Source: DASQFY01 sp036397815
Lineage (GTDB): Bacteria; Chloroflexota; Limnocylindria; QHBO01
Length of the DNA: 64,000 bases
NCBI GenBank assembly: GCA_036397815.1
Contig: DASWIE010000062.1
Coordinates: forward strand, 60,523 to 124,522
Direction: 5' to 3'
Position numbers and translations under genes: made by a program
In this document: in pieces, positions 7,328 to 16,167 of the stretch
How positions within the stretch are numbered: position 1 is the first letter of the stretch
Layout: each line of letters begins with the position of its first letter
The notes under the pieces: generated by a model
Told to the model about the DNA's origin: nothing
What the model saw: the letters and a program-made list of their open reading frames with translations, nothing else
Database searches by the model: none

Positions 7328-8302
7328 TCAGTCGCCCATTGTGCTTTGAGCGAAGGCGCGGATCTCGGGGATGTTCGGGATCATGATCCAACCGCGCGCG
7401 CCCGAGTACCCCTCGAACCGAACGAAGCGCGGCGGGCCCATCACCTGGCCGACGACCGTGGCATCCCGGGCGCGGCGGGCGAGCTCCATGAAGGTGGGTA
7501 CCTTGTCGAGCGGTATGTCCGTCCGGACTGACCTCAGCCCGGCCAGGAAGTCCAGGGGATCCACGTCAAAGGCGGGATCCACGAACTTCTCGACCAGCGC
7601 CAAGAAGACCTCCTGCTGGCGTCTGGCGCGTGAGTAGTCCAAGTCCACCCGGGTCCGCACGTAGCGGGCGGCGCCATTGCCGTTGAGGTGCGCCGGACCG
7701 GCCGGCAGGTTGAGCCCGATGGCCGGATCGTAGAGCCCGTAGGGGTTCACGACATCCACCCCGCCGACGGCGTTCACGAGGCGGCCGAAGTCGGCCATGT
7801 CGATCTCGACGTAGTAGTCGATCGGGATGCCGTACAGGGTCTCGAGCGCTCCCTCGAGCGCCTCGTAGCCGAGCGCTCCTCGCAGGGAATTTATCTTGGC
7901 CGCCCAGGTTCGCCCGTCGGCCATCGGCACGTCGACCGCGTCGCGCGGCAGGGAGAGCATCGTGATCTGTTGGTGCCGCGGATCGATGCTGACGACGAGG
8001 ATGGCGTCCGTGTTCTCGACGAAGCCGCGGATTGCGCGCCGGATGTCGTTGGCATCGGTGCCGAGCACCATGACGGTGACACGCCGAACCAGGAGGGACT
8101 GATCGAGCGGGATGGGGGTCGGAGTCGGGACCGGGCTTGGCGTGGGGCTGGGTGTCGGCCGCGGGGTGGGCGTCGGCGTGGGCGTGGGGCTGGGGCTCGG
8201 CTGCAGGGTGGGCGTGGCGCTCGGCGCGGCGCTGCCGCAGGCGCTGAGCAGGACGCCGAACAGCAGCGCAGCCGTGAGAGACGCTCGGGACCGCCGGTGC
8301 AT
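7328..8302 (-). CDS. LytR-CpsA-Psr (LCP) family lipoprotein
   Basis: A 324-residue protein with a lipoprotein signal ending in L-L-S-A-C, then a Pro/Thr/Ser-repeat linker (about residues 27-66) and an LCP catalytic domain. Motifs include V-L-G-T-D-A-N-D, a buried S-L-P-R-D and R-T-R-V-D-L-D-Y-S-R-A-R-R-Q-Q, the arginine-rich polyprenyl-pyrophosphate site. LCP enzymes transfer undecaprenyl-linked glycopolymers to the cell wall, so the protein should act on the outer face of the membrane. TATCAT sits six bases before the ATG. Confidence 0.85.
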   Translation of the reverse strand: MHRRSRASLTAALLFGVLLSACGSAAPSATPTLQPSPSPTPTPTPTPRPTPSPTPSPVPTPTPIPLDQSLLVRRVTVMVLGTDANDIRRAIRGFVENTDAILVVSIDPRHQQITMLSLPRDAVDVPMADGRTWAAKINSLRGALGYEALEGALETLYGIPIDYYVEIDMADFGRLVNAVGGVDVVNPYGLYDPAIGLNLPAGPAHLNGNGAARYVRTRVDLDYSRARRQQEVFLALVEKFVDPAFDVDPLDFLAGLRSVRTDIPLDKVPTFMELARRARDATVVGQVMGPPRFVRFEGYSGARGWIMIPNIPEIRAFAQSTMGD

Positions 8303-8308
8303 CGGCGG

Positions 8309-8314
8309 ATGATA
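8309..8314 (-). promoter_or_regulatory. -10 element for the LCP gene
   Basis: TATCAT on the minus strand, six bases before the ATG at 8302; predicts a leaderless or nearly leaderless mRNA. Confidence 0.45.
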
Positions 8315-8349
8315 GGGGTCCTGACCACAGCCGTGCCATGGGACGCTGG

Positions 8350-8355
8350 TACCCT
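8350..8355 (+). promoter_or_regulatory. -10 element for yjbQ
   Basis: TACCCT six bases before GTG 8362. It lies inside the longer frame starting at ATG 8338 and therefore favours the shorter product. Confidence 0.35.
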
Positions 8356-8361
8356 GCCGGC

Positions 8362-8775
8362 GTGGATTCGCGCGAGATCCAGGTGCGCACCGACTCCCGG
8401 CGCGGTGTCTTCGACCTGACCGATGCCTGTGCGGCCTTTGTGGCGGAGGCGGCCGGCGACCGCGATGGCCTGCTGAACGTCTTCGTGCCGCATGCCACCG
8501 CCGGCGTCGTGGTCATGGAGCTGGGAGCCGGATCGGATCAGGACCTGCTCACCGCCCTGGATGCGCTGCTGCCGCGGGACGACCGATGGCGCCATCGCCA
8601 CGGCTCGCCCGGGCACGGGGCCGATCACCTGCTCCCGCTGCTCGTCTCCCCGTCGCTCAGCGTCCCGGTCGAGGCCGGGCGGCTGGCGCTCGGGACCTGG
8701 CAATCGATCGGGCTGGTCGATCCCAACCGGGACAACGCCAGCCGCCGGGTGCGGCTCAGCTTCCTGAGCGGCTAG
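8362..8775 (+). CDS. yjbQ: YjbQ family protein (UPF0047, secondary thiamine-phosphate synthase-like)
   Basis: A 137-residue UPF0047 protein. Recognisable are R-R-G-V-F-D-L-T-D near the start, V-P-H-A-T-A-G-V-V-V-M-E in the middle, the H-R-H-G-S-P-G-H-G-A-D-H-L segment rich in metal-binding His, and the end G-T-W-Q-S-I-G-L-V-D-P-N-R. Members have weak thiamine-phosphate synthase activity in E. coli; the true role is uncertain. An ATG at 8338 would add eight residues. Its TAG stop shares the palindrome CTAG with the stop of the reverse-strand yyaL fragment. Confidence 0.8.
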   Translation: MDSREIQVRTDSRRGVFDLTDACAAFVAEAAGDRDGLLNVFVPHATAGVVVMELGAGSDQDLLTALDALLPRDDRWRHRHGSPGHGADHLLPLLVSPSLSVPVEAGRLALGTWQSIGLVDPNRDNASRRVRLSFLSG

Positions 8776-8921
8776 GGCCTCGCGACGAGGCCAGCCACCT
8801 GGGTGGCCGCGCGATCGGGGTCGCTCGTCGGCTCGTCGCACGCGTAGCCGCGACAGACGTACGCCACCGCCACACCGTCGCGCGTGGTCTTGCCGGCGAA
8901 GAGCGGGAGCGCCTCAAGGCG
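8752..8921. repeat. Direct repeat, left copy, flanking the protease islet
   Basis: About 170 bp that recur at 10765-10934 with roughly eight mismatches and a constant offset of 2013 bp. The copy spans the last codons of yjbQ and the last codons of a yyaL-type gene on the other strand. Confidence 0.9.
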
Positions 8922-8935
8922 CCACCAGCGAACAT
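8772..8935 (-). pseudogene. yyaL 3'-terminal fragment (duplicate)
   Basis: Minus-strand codons here encode the C-terminal about 50 residues of the YyaL protein found at 10785-12854 (L-P-L-F-A-G-K-T-T-R-D-G-V-A-V-A-Y), differing in two or three residues. Past about 8921 the match ends and only an unrelated short frame remains. It is a remnant, not a gene. Confidence 0.85.
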
Positions 8936-9089
8936 GGCTCAGTGGGACGCATAGGGAAACTGGCGGTGTGGAGAAGTCAAATGCTAGTAACAAATAGTTG
9001 TGGATAGATCTGTTAGACAGGCTGCACCCACCAGCGCACGCTGAACTAAGGCCGTCGGCCGAGGGCGGGCGGGTAGCGTGGAGGGAGCG

Positions 9090-10313
9090 ATGATTCCCCG
9101 GACAGTCCGAGTTTTGCTAGTCCTGTTGGCTGGACTTGTCGTCATATGGGTGGCTCCTACCGCCGCGGAGACGGAGGTCGGCGAGGATATCGGGGTCGCA
9201 AGCGCGGAGGAGGCGCGACGCCGCGATGCGGCCGCCTACGCCGAGGGACGCGGGATCACGGTCGATGAAGCACTGCGTCGATTTGATGTCGTTCCGAGTT
9301 TAGCGAGCGCAGTCCAGGCCGCAGAGATAGCCGCCCCCGGCCGCTTCGCGGGCGGCTGGGTTGAGCACGACCCAGAGCTGGCCGTCTTCGTCCGATTTAC
9401 CGGAAGCGAGGCGGGGCTCGAGCAGGCAACGCAAGCCTTGGCTGGGCTCGCCGCGCCGGTTCATATCGAATATGGAGCCCCTCACACCTACACCGAGCTG
9501 CGGGCAGGGCAACATCGGATCACGCCCACTATCCATCGAGATCACCCCCGTATGGGGCTCTTCGTCGACGTGCGGACTGGCTCGGTCATGCTCTTGGGAC
9601 CGGATCCCATCGCGACCGCAGAACTCGAGGCGCTCTCCCGCCTGGCCGGTGTGCCAGTTGCATCTCAGCTCTCGCCTCCGTTTCAGAATGTCCACACCTA
9701 TGGTGGCAAGAACATCGATGCTGTCGAAGGTTGTACGACTGGATTCAGCGTCAGGGACGCCATCTCCGGAGAGACAGGTGTCATGACGGCCGGTCACTGC
9801 GCAGGCAACAACGGCAGCGTCGCGACGTACTACCAGGATGCGGCGACCAGCTACCCAATGTCACAACGCGGCAAGCGCGATGATGCCAATCAGGATTTTG
9901 CTTGGTACGCGGAGTCCTTCCATTACGAATACAACAGAGTCTGGGATGGCCTATACCTGCGCGAAATCACAAGCACGAAGCCGCGCCTGGAAATGGTCGG
10001 CGGCACCGTCTGCCACTTCGGGAGAGGGAGTGGCCTCAGCTGCGGGGTTGTCGACGACATTCATTTCGACCCGGGCATGGGCTGCAACGGCCCGTGTGAC
10101 GACGTCTGGGTCTTGATTTGGGATGATCCAGGCCTTAAGTGCTGGTTTGGAGACAGCGGAGGGCCGTTCTTCCAGGGCAATACGGCATGGGGGACCGCTA
10201 AGAGCTCACAGCTAGGCAGCAATCCAGACGACTGTGGCAGCATGGTCTTTATGTCCGTCGGGGCACTGAACTGGGATGGAGTCAACACACGGTTACTCCT
10301 CACGCCCCCCTAG
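9090..10313 (+). CDS. Secreted chymotrypsin-like (S1/streptogrisin-type) serine protease with propeptide
   Basis: A 407-residue exported protease. An N-terminal signal sequence (about 1-27) is followed by a propeptide (about 30-195) of the alpha-lytic/streptogrisin kind, then the mature enzyme. The catalytic triad is visible: His236 in M-T-A-G-H-C, Asp269 in N-Q-D-F-A-W and Ser356 in G-D-S-G-G-P. Paired cysteines suggest disulfides. A GGAGGG Shine-Dalgarno seven bases upstream supports ATG 9090 over a GTG at 9078. Codon use is visibly less GC-biased than neighbours, and the gene sits with a lipoprotein gene between direct repeats, indicating transfer. Confidence 0.88.
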   Translation: MIPRTVRVLLVLLAGLVVIWVAPTAAETEVGEDIGVASAEEARRRDAAAYAEGRGITVDEALRRFDVVPSLASAVQAAEIAAPGRFAGGWVEHDPELAVFVRFTGSEAGLEQATQALAGLAAPVHIEYGAPHTYTELRAGQHRITPTIHRDHPRMGLFVDVRTGSVMLLGPDPIATAELEALSRLAGVPVASQLSPPFQNVHTYGGKNIDAVEGCTTGFSVRDAISGETGVMTAGHCAGNNGSVATYYQDAATSYPMSQRGKRDDANQDFAWYAESFHYEYNRVWDGLYLREITSTKPRLEMVGGTVCHFGRGSGLSCGVVDDIHFDPGMGCNGPCDDVWVLIWDDPGLKCWFGDSGGPFFQGNTAWGTAKSSQLGSNPDDCGSMVFMSVGALNWDGVNTRLLLTPP

Positions 10314-10327
10314 ACGAAGGCCCGAGG

Positions 10328-10756
10328 GTGCGGAGGACGCTAGCCGCGGTCGCGGTGGCTAGCCTCGCGCTTGGTGCATGCCAAGCTGAGCCCTCGCCGG
10401 CGCCCGCCCCATGGGCGTCGGTCCATGTTGCCCTGTATCGGCCCCAATTCGTGGAAATGGGAATTGTTCCCGGTGTGTTGACGAGCCACGAGGATTGCCT
10501 CTTCATCGAGAGTGACACGGGCGAGACCTACGGTGTCGGCTGGCCAGTGGAATTCACCACATGGGATCCGTGGAGCGGCACAATCAGGGTCCGCCAAGTC
10601 GGGGCCAGGATCGGAGACCGGGTCACCATTGGTGGCGGAATCGAGGAGATCTCGCCGTCGGAGATCGGCCTGTGGCGGTGGGCGAGGCCCCCGCGGCCTG
10701 ACTGTCTGGGTGACGGATTCTTCTTTGCCTCCGGGATCGAGATCGAATCGGACTGA
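10328..10756 (+). CDS. Small lipoprotein, function unknown
   Basis: A 142-residue protein beginning at GTG with a lipoprotein signal (A-S-L-A-L-G-A-C near residue 18). The rest is a beta-rich sequence with no recognised domain. It follows the protease by 14 bases and shares its weaker GC bias, so the two were probably acquired together. It could be an inhibitor or partner of the protease, but that is only a guess from position. Confidence 0.65.
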   Translation: MRRTLAAVAVASLALGACQAEPSPAPAPWASVHVALYRPQFVEMGIVPGVLTSHEDCLFIESDTGETYGVGWPVEFTTWDPWSGTIRVRQVGARIGDRVTIGGGIEEISPSEIGLWRWARPPRPDCLGDGFFFASGIEIESD

Positions 10757-10764
10757 GCCGCCTC

Positions 10765-10934
10765 CGGCTCAGCTTCCTGAGCGGCTAGGGCCTCGCGACG
10801 AGGCCAGCCACCTGGGCTGCCGCGCGATCGGGGTCGCTCGTCGGCTCGTCGCACGCGTAGCCGCGACAGACGTACGCGACCGCCACCCCGTCGCGCGTCG
10901 TCTTGCCGGCGAAGAGCGGGAGCACTTCCAGGCG
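10765..10934. repeat. Direct repeat, right copy, flanking the protease islet
   Basis: Partner of the repeat at 8752-8921. This copy covers the authentic 3' end of yyaL; just to its left the yjbQ end is present only as a few matching bases. Confidence 0.9.
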
Positions 10935-12854
10935 GGAACCGGGGACGAGCGGGGCGATCACCAGGTCAGGCGCGTACGGGCGCGCCACCGCCTGCCGCAG
11001 CACCAGCGCGCGCTCATCGCCAGGCTCGCCTGCGACCACCGCGTCGAGCGGCTCGCCCAATGCCCGGTCGGCGGCAGCCAGCATCCGCCCGAATGCGGTC
11101 GGCTGCCGCTCGAGCGCCGGCGCCACCGCCCGCAGGATGCTCCGCGCCCGCCGATCGTGGTCGGGCTCCCCAAGGAGCATGGCCAGGCGCAGCAGCACGT
11201 CGGCCGCGACCGCGTTCGCCGACGGGACCGCGCTGTCGATCAGCGAGCGTGGCCGCGCCACCGTTTGATCGTGCTCGGGGCCGGTGTCGAAGAGGGTGCC
11301 GCTGCTCTCATCCCAGAAGTCGGCAATGGCGCGCTGCATCAGGGCGGCGGCCAGCTCCAGGTGATCGGGCGCCCCGAGCGCGGCGTAGGCGGCGAGCATG
11401 CCGTCGGCGACGTTGGCGTAGTCCTCGGCGAAGCCGGGCGTGTGCGCGGCACCATCACGCGCCGTTCGCCACAGGCGGTCGCCATCCCGCACCAGGTGAG
11501 CGTCAAGGAAGGCGGCAAGCCGATCCGCCGCCTCGGTGTAGCGCACGTCGCCAAGGACGAGTGAGGCCACGCCGAGTGCCCGCAGCGCCAGGCCGTTCCA
11601 GGCGGCCAGCCGCTTCTCATCCGCTCCGGGCCGGGGACGGCGCTCGCGCGCGGCCAGCAGGGCGGCCCGTCCCCGCTCGAGGAGATCGAGGAGCTCGTGC
11701 TCGGGCGCCGGACGGCGGCCGACGTGCAGGACGTTGCGGCCCTCCCAATTGCCCTCGGGAGTAATGCCCCAGTAATCGGCCAGTAAGCGGGCCGCGTCAT
11801 CATCCAGGCCGGCTTCTCGGAGGACCGTCATGAACTCGCCGTGATCCCAGGTGTAGAAGCGCCCCTCTTCACCCTCGCTGTCCGCATCGAGCGCCGAGGC
11901 GAAACCGCCATCCGTGCCGCGCAGCTCGCGCAGCATGAAGTCGAGCGTCTCGCGCGCGACGCGGGCGTATCGGTCCGTGCCCGTGGCTCGGTAGGCCTCC
12001 AGGTAGCAATGCGCCAGCAGGGCGTTGTCGTAGAGCATCTTCTCGAAGTGCGGCACCAGCCACCGCGCGTCGGTGCTGTAGCGCGCGAAGCCTCCGCCGA
12101 TCTGGTCGTAGATGCCGCCCTCTGCCATTCGGTCGAGCGTATCGGTCACCATGCCGAGCGTGGCTGCATCGCCGCTGCGGCGCCAGGCGCGGAGCAGGAA
12201 CTCCAGCGTCATGGGCGCGGGGAACTTGGGGGCGCCACCGAAACCGCCGTGCTCGGAGTCGAAGGCGCGCGCCAGCCTGCCGACCGCGGCGTCCAGCTGA
12301 CCTCGCTCGGGATCGGACTGGCCCGGTGACACGTCCAGCTGCTGTCGGATGTGCGACGCCAGCTCACGCCCCTGGGCCCGGACCTCGTCCCGCCGGTTCC
12401 TGTAGGCGTCGGCGATCGCGGCCAGGACGCGCGGAAAGCCCGGCATCCCGTGGCGGTCCTCCGGCGGGAAATACGTTCCGCCGAAGAACGGCTCGAGGTC
12501 GGGGGTCAGGAAGACGCTCATCGGCCAACCGCCCCCGCCGGTCATGGCCTGGACGGCGGCCATGTACACGTCGTCCAAATCGGGCCGTTCCTCGCGATCG
12601 ACCTTGATCGACACGAAGTCGCGGTTCAGCAGCTCCGCCAGCGATTCGTCCTCGAACGACTCGCGCTCCATGACGTGGCACCAGTGGCACGCGGAGTAGC
12701 CGATCGACAGGAAGATCGGTTTGTCCTCGACGCGCGCCCGGTCCAGCGCCTCCGGACCCCATGGGTACCAGTCGACCGGGTTATGGGCGTGCTGCAGCAG
12801 GTACGGGCTCGTCTCACGCGCGAGCCGGTTCGTGTGCGGCGCGGGGGCGGTCAT
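10785..12854 (-). CDS. yyaL: YyaL/SSP411 family protein: thioredoxin-like domain plus (alpha/alpha)6 barrel
   Basis: A 689-residue DUF255 protein. The N-terminus (T-N-R-L-A-R-E-T-S-P-Y-L-L-Q-H-A-H-N-P-V-D-W) and the thioredoxin-type Cys pair in S-A-C-H-W-C-H-V-M-E near residue 50 are diagnostic, followed by G-G-W-P-M-S-V-F-L-T-P and G-G-T-Y-F-P-P. The remainder forms a six-hairpin glycosidase-like barrel (G-G-G-F-A-R-Y-S-T-D, W-L-V-P-H-F-E-K-M-L-Y-D-N-A). Function is not established. The start at 12854 overlaps the methyltransferase stop by four bases; upstream in-frame codons run through that gene. The 3' end is duplicated at 8752. Confidence 0.88.
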   Translation of the reverse strand: MTAPAPHTNRLARETSPYLLQHAHNPVDWYPWGPEALDRARVEDKPIFLSIGYSACHWCHVMERESFEDESLAELLNRDFVSIKVDREERPDLDDVYMAAVQAMTGGGGWPMSVFLTPDLEPFFGGTYFPPEDRHGMPGFPRVLAAIADAYRNRRDEVRAQGRELASHIRQQLDVSPGQSDPERGQLDAAVGRLARAFDSEHGGFGGAPKFPAPMTLEFLLRAWRRSGDAATLGMVTDTLDRMAEGGIYDQIGGGFARYSTDARWLVPHFEKMLYDNALLAHCYLEAYRATGTDRYARVARETLDFMLRELRGTDGGFASALDADSEGEEGRFYTWDHGEFMTVLREAGLDDDAARLLADYWGITPEGNWEGRNVLHVGRRPAPEHELLDLLERGRAALLAARERRPRPGADEKRLAAWNGLALRALGVASLVLGDVRYTEAADRLAAFLDAHLVRDGDRLWRTARDGAAHTPGFAEDYANVADGMLAAYAALGAPDHLELAAALMQRAIADFWDESSGTLFDTGPEHDQTVARPRSLIDSAVPSANAVAADVLLRLAMLLGEPDHDRRARSILRAVAPALERQPTAFGRMLAAADRALGEPLDAVVAGEPGDERALVLRQAVARPYAPDLVIAPLVPGSRLEVLPLFAGKTTRDGVAVAYVCRGYACDEPTSDPDRAAAQVAGLVARP

Positions 12855-13477
12855 CTCGACGCCCGGAGGTAGATGCCGAGGTGCCACTTGCCGATCCGCT
12901 CGGCGTGGTCGAGGGCGAAGCCGGCCGTGATGAGCTGCCGCTCCAACCGCCGCACGTCGTGGAGGTAGACGCGCTCCTCGCCGCGCACGTAGTCCAGCAG
13001 CCCTCCGAAGGTGTAGATGATCCGATTCCACGCACCCCGCAGACCCCGCGACTCTGGGACGGTCATGGCGTACACCCGGCCGGCAAGCGCCGCCGATCGG
13101 TCGAGCAGCCGGTCGCCGTCCGCGTAGCAGCAGATCACCCGGTCGAGCACCACGATGTCATGCGCCGCGAGCGCGAGCTCGGCCCCATCCCCAGGCAGGA
13201 AGGTGCTGCGTGCGGCCACGCCGGCCTCCTCGGCGCGCTCGCGCGCCTCGTCCAGGGCCTCCGGATCAAGCTCGACGCCGGTTCCGAGACGCGCGCCCGC
13301 AACCAGCGCGCCGATCAGCAGCCGGCCGTATCCACAACCGATCTCCAGGACCGAGCGGCCCGCGAAGCCGAGCCGTCCCAGGCGCTCGTAGAGGACCGGT
13401 GACACGTCCGACGGCCAGTCGGCGGCCTCGGCGTAGGCGGCCTGGTCACAGCACGCGCAGCCGCCCTCGGCGCTCAT
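12851..13477 (-). CDS. Class I SAM-dependent methyltransferase
   Basis: A 208-residue Rossmann methyltransferase. Motif I is V-L-E-I-G-C-G-Y-G-R-L-L near residue 43, an acidic E-L-D-P-E follows and L-P-G-D-G-A-E is near 93. A Cys cluster (C-A-C-C) lies at the N-terminus. Substrate unknown. It overlaps the ABC exporter stop and yyaL by four bases on each side, so the four-gene set from 16094 down to 10785 is probably one transcript. Confidence 0.82.
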   Translation of the reverse strand: MSAEGGCACCDQAAYAEAADWPSDVSPVLYERLGRLGFAGRSVLEIGCGYGRLLIGALVAGARLGTGVELDPEALDEARERAEEAGVAARSTFLPGDGAELALAAHDIVVLDRVICCYADGDRLLDRSAALAGRVYAMTVPESRGLRGAWNRIIYTFGGLLDYVRGEERVYLHDVRRLERQLITAGFALDHAERIGKWHLGIYLRASR

Positions 13478-15366
13478 GGCCGGAGCTCCGCCTCGGAGGC
13501 GAACTGCTCGGCGTAGAGGCGCGCGTAGAGGCCCTCGTGGCGAAGCAGCTCGTCGTGGCTGCCGCGCTCCACGATGCGGCCCCGATCGATGACCAGGATC
13601 TGGTCGGCGCGCAGGATGGTCGACAGCCGATGGGCGATGGCGATGGTGGTGCGCCCCTCCATCAGGCGGTTGAGGGCGGCCTGGATGAGCCGCTCGCTGA
13701 CGGTGTCGAGGGCCGAGGTGGCCTCGTCCAGGATCAGGACGCGCGGGTCCTTGAGCAGGACGCGCGCGATCGCCACTCGCTGCTTCTCACCGCCCGACAG
13801 CTTGTAGCCGCGCTCGCCGACGACCGTGTCGTACTGGTCCGGCAGCTCCATCACGCGCTCGTGGATCGCCGCCGCCCGGGCCGCCGTCTCGATCTCGTCC
13901 ATGGTCGCATCGGGCCTGGCGTAGCGCAGGTTCTCCAGGATCGAGGCATGGAACAGATAGGTCTCCTGGGTGACCACCCCGATCGCCTGGCCGAGCGACT
14001 CCAGCCGGATGTGCCGGACGTCGACCCCGTCGATCTGCACCGCGCCGGCGTTGACGTCGTACAGCCGCGGGATCAGGTAGGTGGTGGTCGTCTTGCCCGA
14101 GCCCGATGGTCCGACCAGTGCGACCAGCTGCCCGGGCTTCGCGTCGAAGCTGATATCGGTCAGGCCGAACGGCTCGGTCGGGATGTGGACGGCGCGGCCG
14201 GTCGCCTCGGCCAGCTCAGCCTCGGCCTGCGCCGCGAGCTGGGCGGCCGACCGCGGGTAGTGAAACGAGACGTTCTCGAACCGCACCTCGCCGCGCATGG
14301 CGACCGGGTCCAGGCTCTCCGCGTCCGGCGCATCGGTGATCTCGTGCTCCATCTCCAGGTACTCGAAGATGCGGTCGAAGAGGGCCAGCGCGCCCTGGAT
14401 CTCGACCTGCACGTTGAGGAGCTGCCCGAGCGGGAAGAAGAGCCGGCTCTGGAGGGTCGTGAACGCGACGATGGTGCCGACCGACACGTTCCGGTCCTCG
14501 CCGATGATCAGCGAGCCGGCAAGCAGGTAGACGAAGGCCGGCGCGATGCTGAAGAAGGTGCCGATCAGCGCGAAGAACCAGCGCCCGATCATCTGCTGCC
14601 GGATCTGGAGGTCGCCCAGGCGTCGCGACTCGCGCCGGAAGCGCTCGATGCTGGCGCGCTGCTGCCCGAACGTCTTGCTGAGCAGCACGCCGGAGACCGA
14701 CAGCGATTCGTTGGTGATGGCGCTGATCTCGGCCATCGAGCGCTGGGTCATGCCGCTCACCTCGCGCCGCACCTTGCCGACCCGGTAGGTGATGTAGGCG
14801 AAGACCGGCAGCATCCCGAGCGACAGGATCGTCAGCCGCCAGTCGAGCACCGTCATGGCGATGACCGTGGTCGCCACCGTCGCGAAGTTGGAGAGCAGGG
14901 AGGCGGCGGTATCGGTCACCACCGACTGCACCCCACCGACGTCATTGCTGATGCGGCTCTGGATCTCGCCGGTGCGCGTCTCGGTGAAGAAGCGCAGCGG
15001 CATCCACTGCAGGTGGCTGTAGAGCGCCAGCCGCAGGTCGTCCATCACCCGCTGGCCGACCACGTTGGAGAGGAACGATTGCCAGACGCCGATGAGGCTG
15101 GAGATGATCGGCAGCACGATCATCAGGCCGCACTGCAGGTAGAGAAGCCCCAGGTCCTTCGGGCCGAGCAGGTTGTCGATGACCAGCTTGAGCAGGATCG
15201 GGTTGACGACCCCGATGCTGACCGTCAGCACGATCAGCGCCGAGATCACCCAGAGGCGGCCGCGGTACGGGCGGAAGAAGCCGACGATCCGGCGGAAGGT
15301 GCGTGGCCCGCTGCCCGGGCGCGCGGTCAGGTCGGGACCCTCGCCGCCGCCCCAGTAGCCGCGCAT
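13474..15366 (-). CDS. ABC exporter, fused membrane and ATPase domains (MsbA/LmrA-like)
   Basis: A 630-residue half-transporter expected to work as a homodimer. The six-helix membrane domain runs about residues 30-330. The ATPase has Walker A G-P-S-G-S-G-K-T-T-T near 407, Q-loop V-T-Q-E-T-Y, signature L-S-G-G-E-K-Q-R, Walker B V-L-I-L-D-E-A-T-S-A and H-loop I-A-H-R-L-S. Such exporters move lipids, drugs or peptides; the substrate cannot be read from sequence. The ATG at 15366 overlaps the PIG-L stop by one base; longer in-frame codons lie inside that gene. Confidence 0.9.
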   Translation of the reverse strand: MRGYWGGGEGPDLTARPGSGPRTFRRIVGFFRPYRGRLWVISALIVLTVSIGVVNPILLKLVIDNLLGPKDLGLLYLQCGLMIVLPIISSLIGVWQSFLSNVVGQRVMDDLRLALYSHLQWMPLRFFTETRTGEIQSRISNDVGGVQSVVTDTAASLLSNFATVATTVIAMTVLDWRLTILSLGMLPVFAYITYRVGKVRREVSGMTQRSMAEISAITNESLSVSGVLLSKTFGQQRASIERFRRESRRLGDLQIRQQMIGRWFFALIGTFFSIAPAFVYLLAGSLIIGEDRNVSVGTIVAFTTLQSRLFFPLGQLLNVQVEIQGALALFDRIFEYLEMEHEITDAPDAESLDPVAMRGEVRFENVSFHYPRSAAQLAAQAEAELAEATGRAVHIPTEPFGLTDISFDAKPGQLVALVGPSGSGKTTTTYLIPRLYDVNAGAVQIDGVDVRHIRLESLGQAIGVVTQETYLFHASILENLRYARPDATMDEIETAARAAAIHERVMELPDQYDTVVGERGYKLSGGEKQRVAIARVLLKDPRVLILDEATSALDTVSERLIQAALNRLMEGRTTIAIAHRLSTILRADQILVIDRGRIVERGSHDELLRHEGLYARLYAEQFASEAELRP

Positions 15367-16094
15367 CAGGTCATCAGGATCGAGAGAAAGGCCTGCGCCA
15401 TCGGCAGGCCGACCTCCGCGCCGGCGGCCCGGGCGCGCTCCGCCATCCGCTCCTCGACAGCCGCCCAGTCCGAGACCTGGCTGACGTGGCAGCGCAGCGC
15501 CGCCAGCCCCGTCTCGTAGGTCGAGGTGATGTCGACCCACAGGTTGGTGCGCTCGACCCCGCTGACCAGCACCTGCGCCACCTTCCAGGGCTCCAGCCCC
15601 TCGTCCAGCAGCTCGGGGAAGTTCAGCCGATCGCGGGCGGCGGGGTAGATCGCGGCCAGCGTCGCCTCACCCGTGGCCAGGTGGTCGGGGTGAGCGATGA
15701 AGGGATTCCCGTCCGTGCGGCGCTGCGGGTTCTGGGCGATCACCAGGTCGGGACGGAAGCGCCGGATCTGGCGCACCAGGTCGCGCCGCAGCTCGAGGCT
15801 GGGCTGCAGGTAGCCGTCCGGGTAGCCGAGATGCACGATCTCGCGCACGCCGAGAACGTCCGCGGCGGCCCGCTGCTCGGCGACGCGCGTCGCGGCCAGG
15901 CGCTCGGGCGTCATCGACGGATCCTCGGTCCCCTTGCCGCCGTCGGTCGTCACCACGTAGTCGACGCGCGCGCCAGCCGCCGTCAGAGCGGCGATGGTGG
16001 GTGCCGCCCCGAACTCGGCATCGTCGGGATGGCTGAAGATCACCAGCGCGCGCTCGAGCGGATCGATCAGCTCGTCGCGTTCCAGATCGGTCAT
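15366..16094 (-). CDS. PIG-L family N-deacetylase
   Basis: A 242-residue LmbE-type zinc deacetylase with the intact motif F-S-H-P-D-D-A-E-F-G near residue 25, T-T-D-G-G-K-G-T-E, and a second histidine site in I-A-H-P-D-H-L. Unlike the paralogue at 2762 it keeps both aspartates. Likely substrates are N-acetylglucosaminyl conjugates, as in thiol cofactor or glycolipid synthesis. The start at 16094 is preferred over 16124 because TACGAT lies nine bases before it. First gene of a four-gene unit with an exporter and a methyltransferase. Confidence 0.85.
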   Translation of the reverse strand: MTDLERDELIDPLERALVIFSHPDDAEFGAAPTIAALTAAGARVDYVVTTDGGKGTEDPSMTPERLAATRVAEQRAAADVLGVREIVHLGYPDGYLQPSLELRRDLVRQIRRFRPDLVIAQNPQRRTDGNPFIAHPDHLATGEATLAAIYPAARDRLNFPELLDEGLEPWKVAQVLVSGVERTNLWVDITSTYETGLAALRCHVSQVSDWAAVEERMAERARAAGAEVGLPMAQAFLSILMT

Positions 16095-16103
16095 GCGGCA
16101 AGC

Positions 16104-16109
16104 ATCGTA
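16104..16109 (-). promoter_or_regulatory. -10 element for the PIG-L/ABC exporter operon
   Basis: TACGAT on the minus strand, nine bases before ATG 16094 and inside the alternative upstream start frame. Confidence 0.35.
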
Positions 16110-16167
16110 GCCGGATTCGGCCATCCATCCCGTGCGGGCCGCCTTGACCGTCGAAGCGGCCGATCCG

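Noticed and set aside
8936..9089. An insertion-sequence end or integrase at the islet border
   Set aside because: No transposase, terminal inverted repeat or tRNA attachment site is visible; only the 170-bp direct repeats mark the borders.
13210..15519. A 769-residue plus-strand open frame
   Set aside because: Antisense to the ABC exporter, whose Walker and signature motifs are unmistakable on the other strand.
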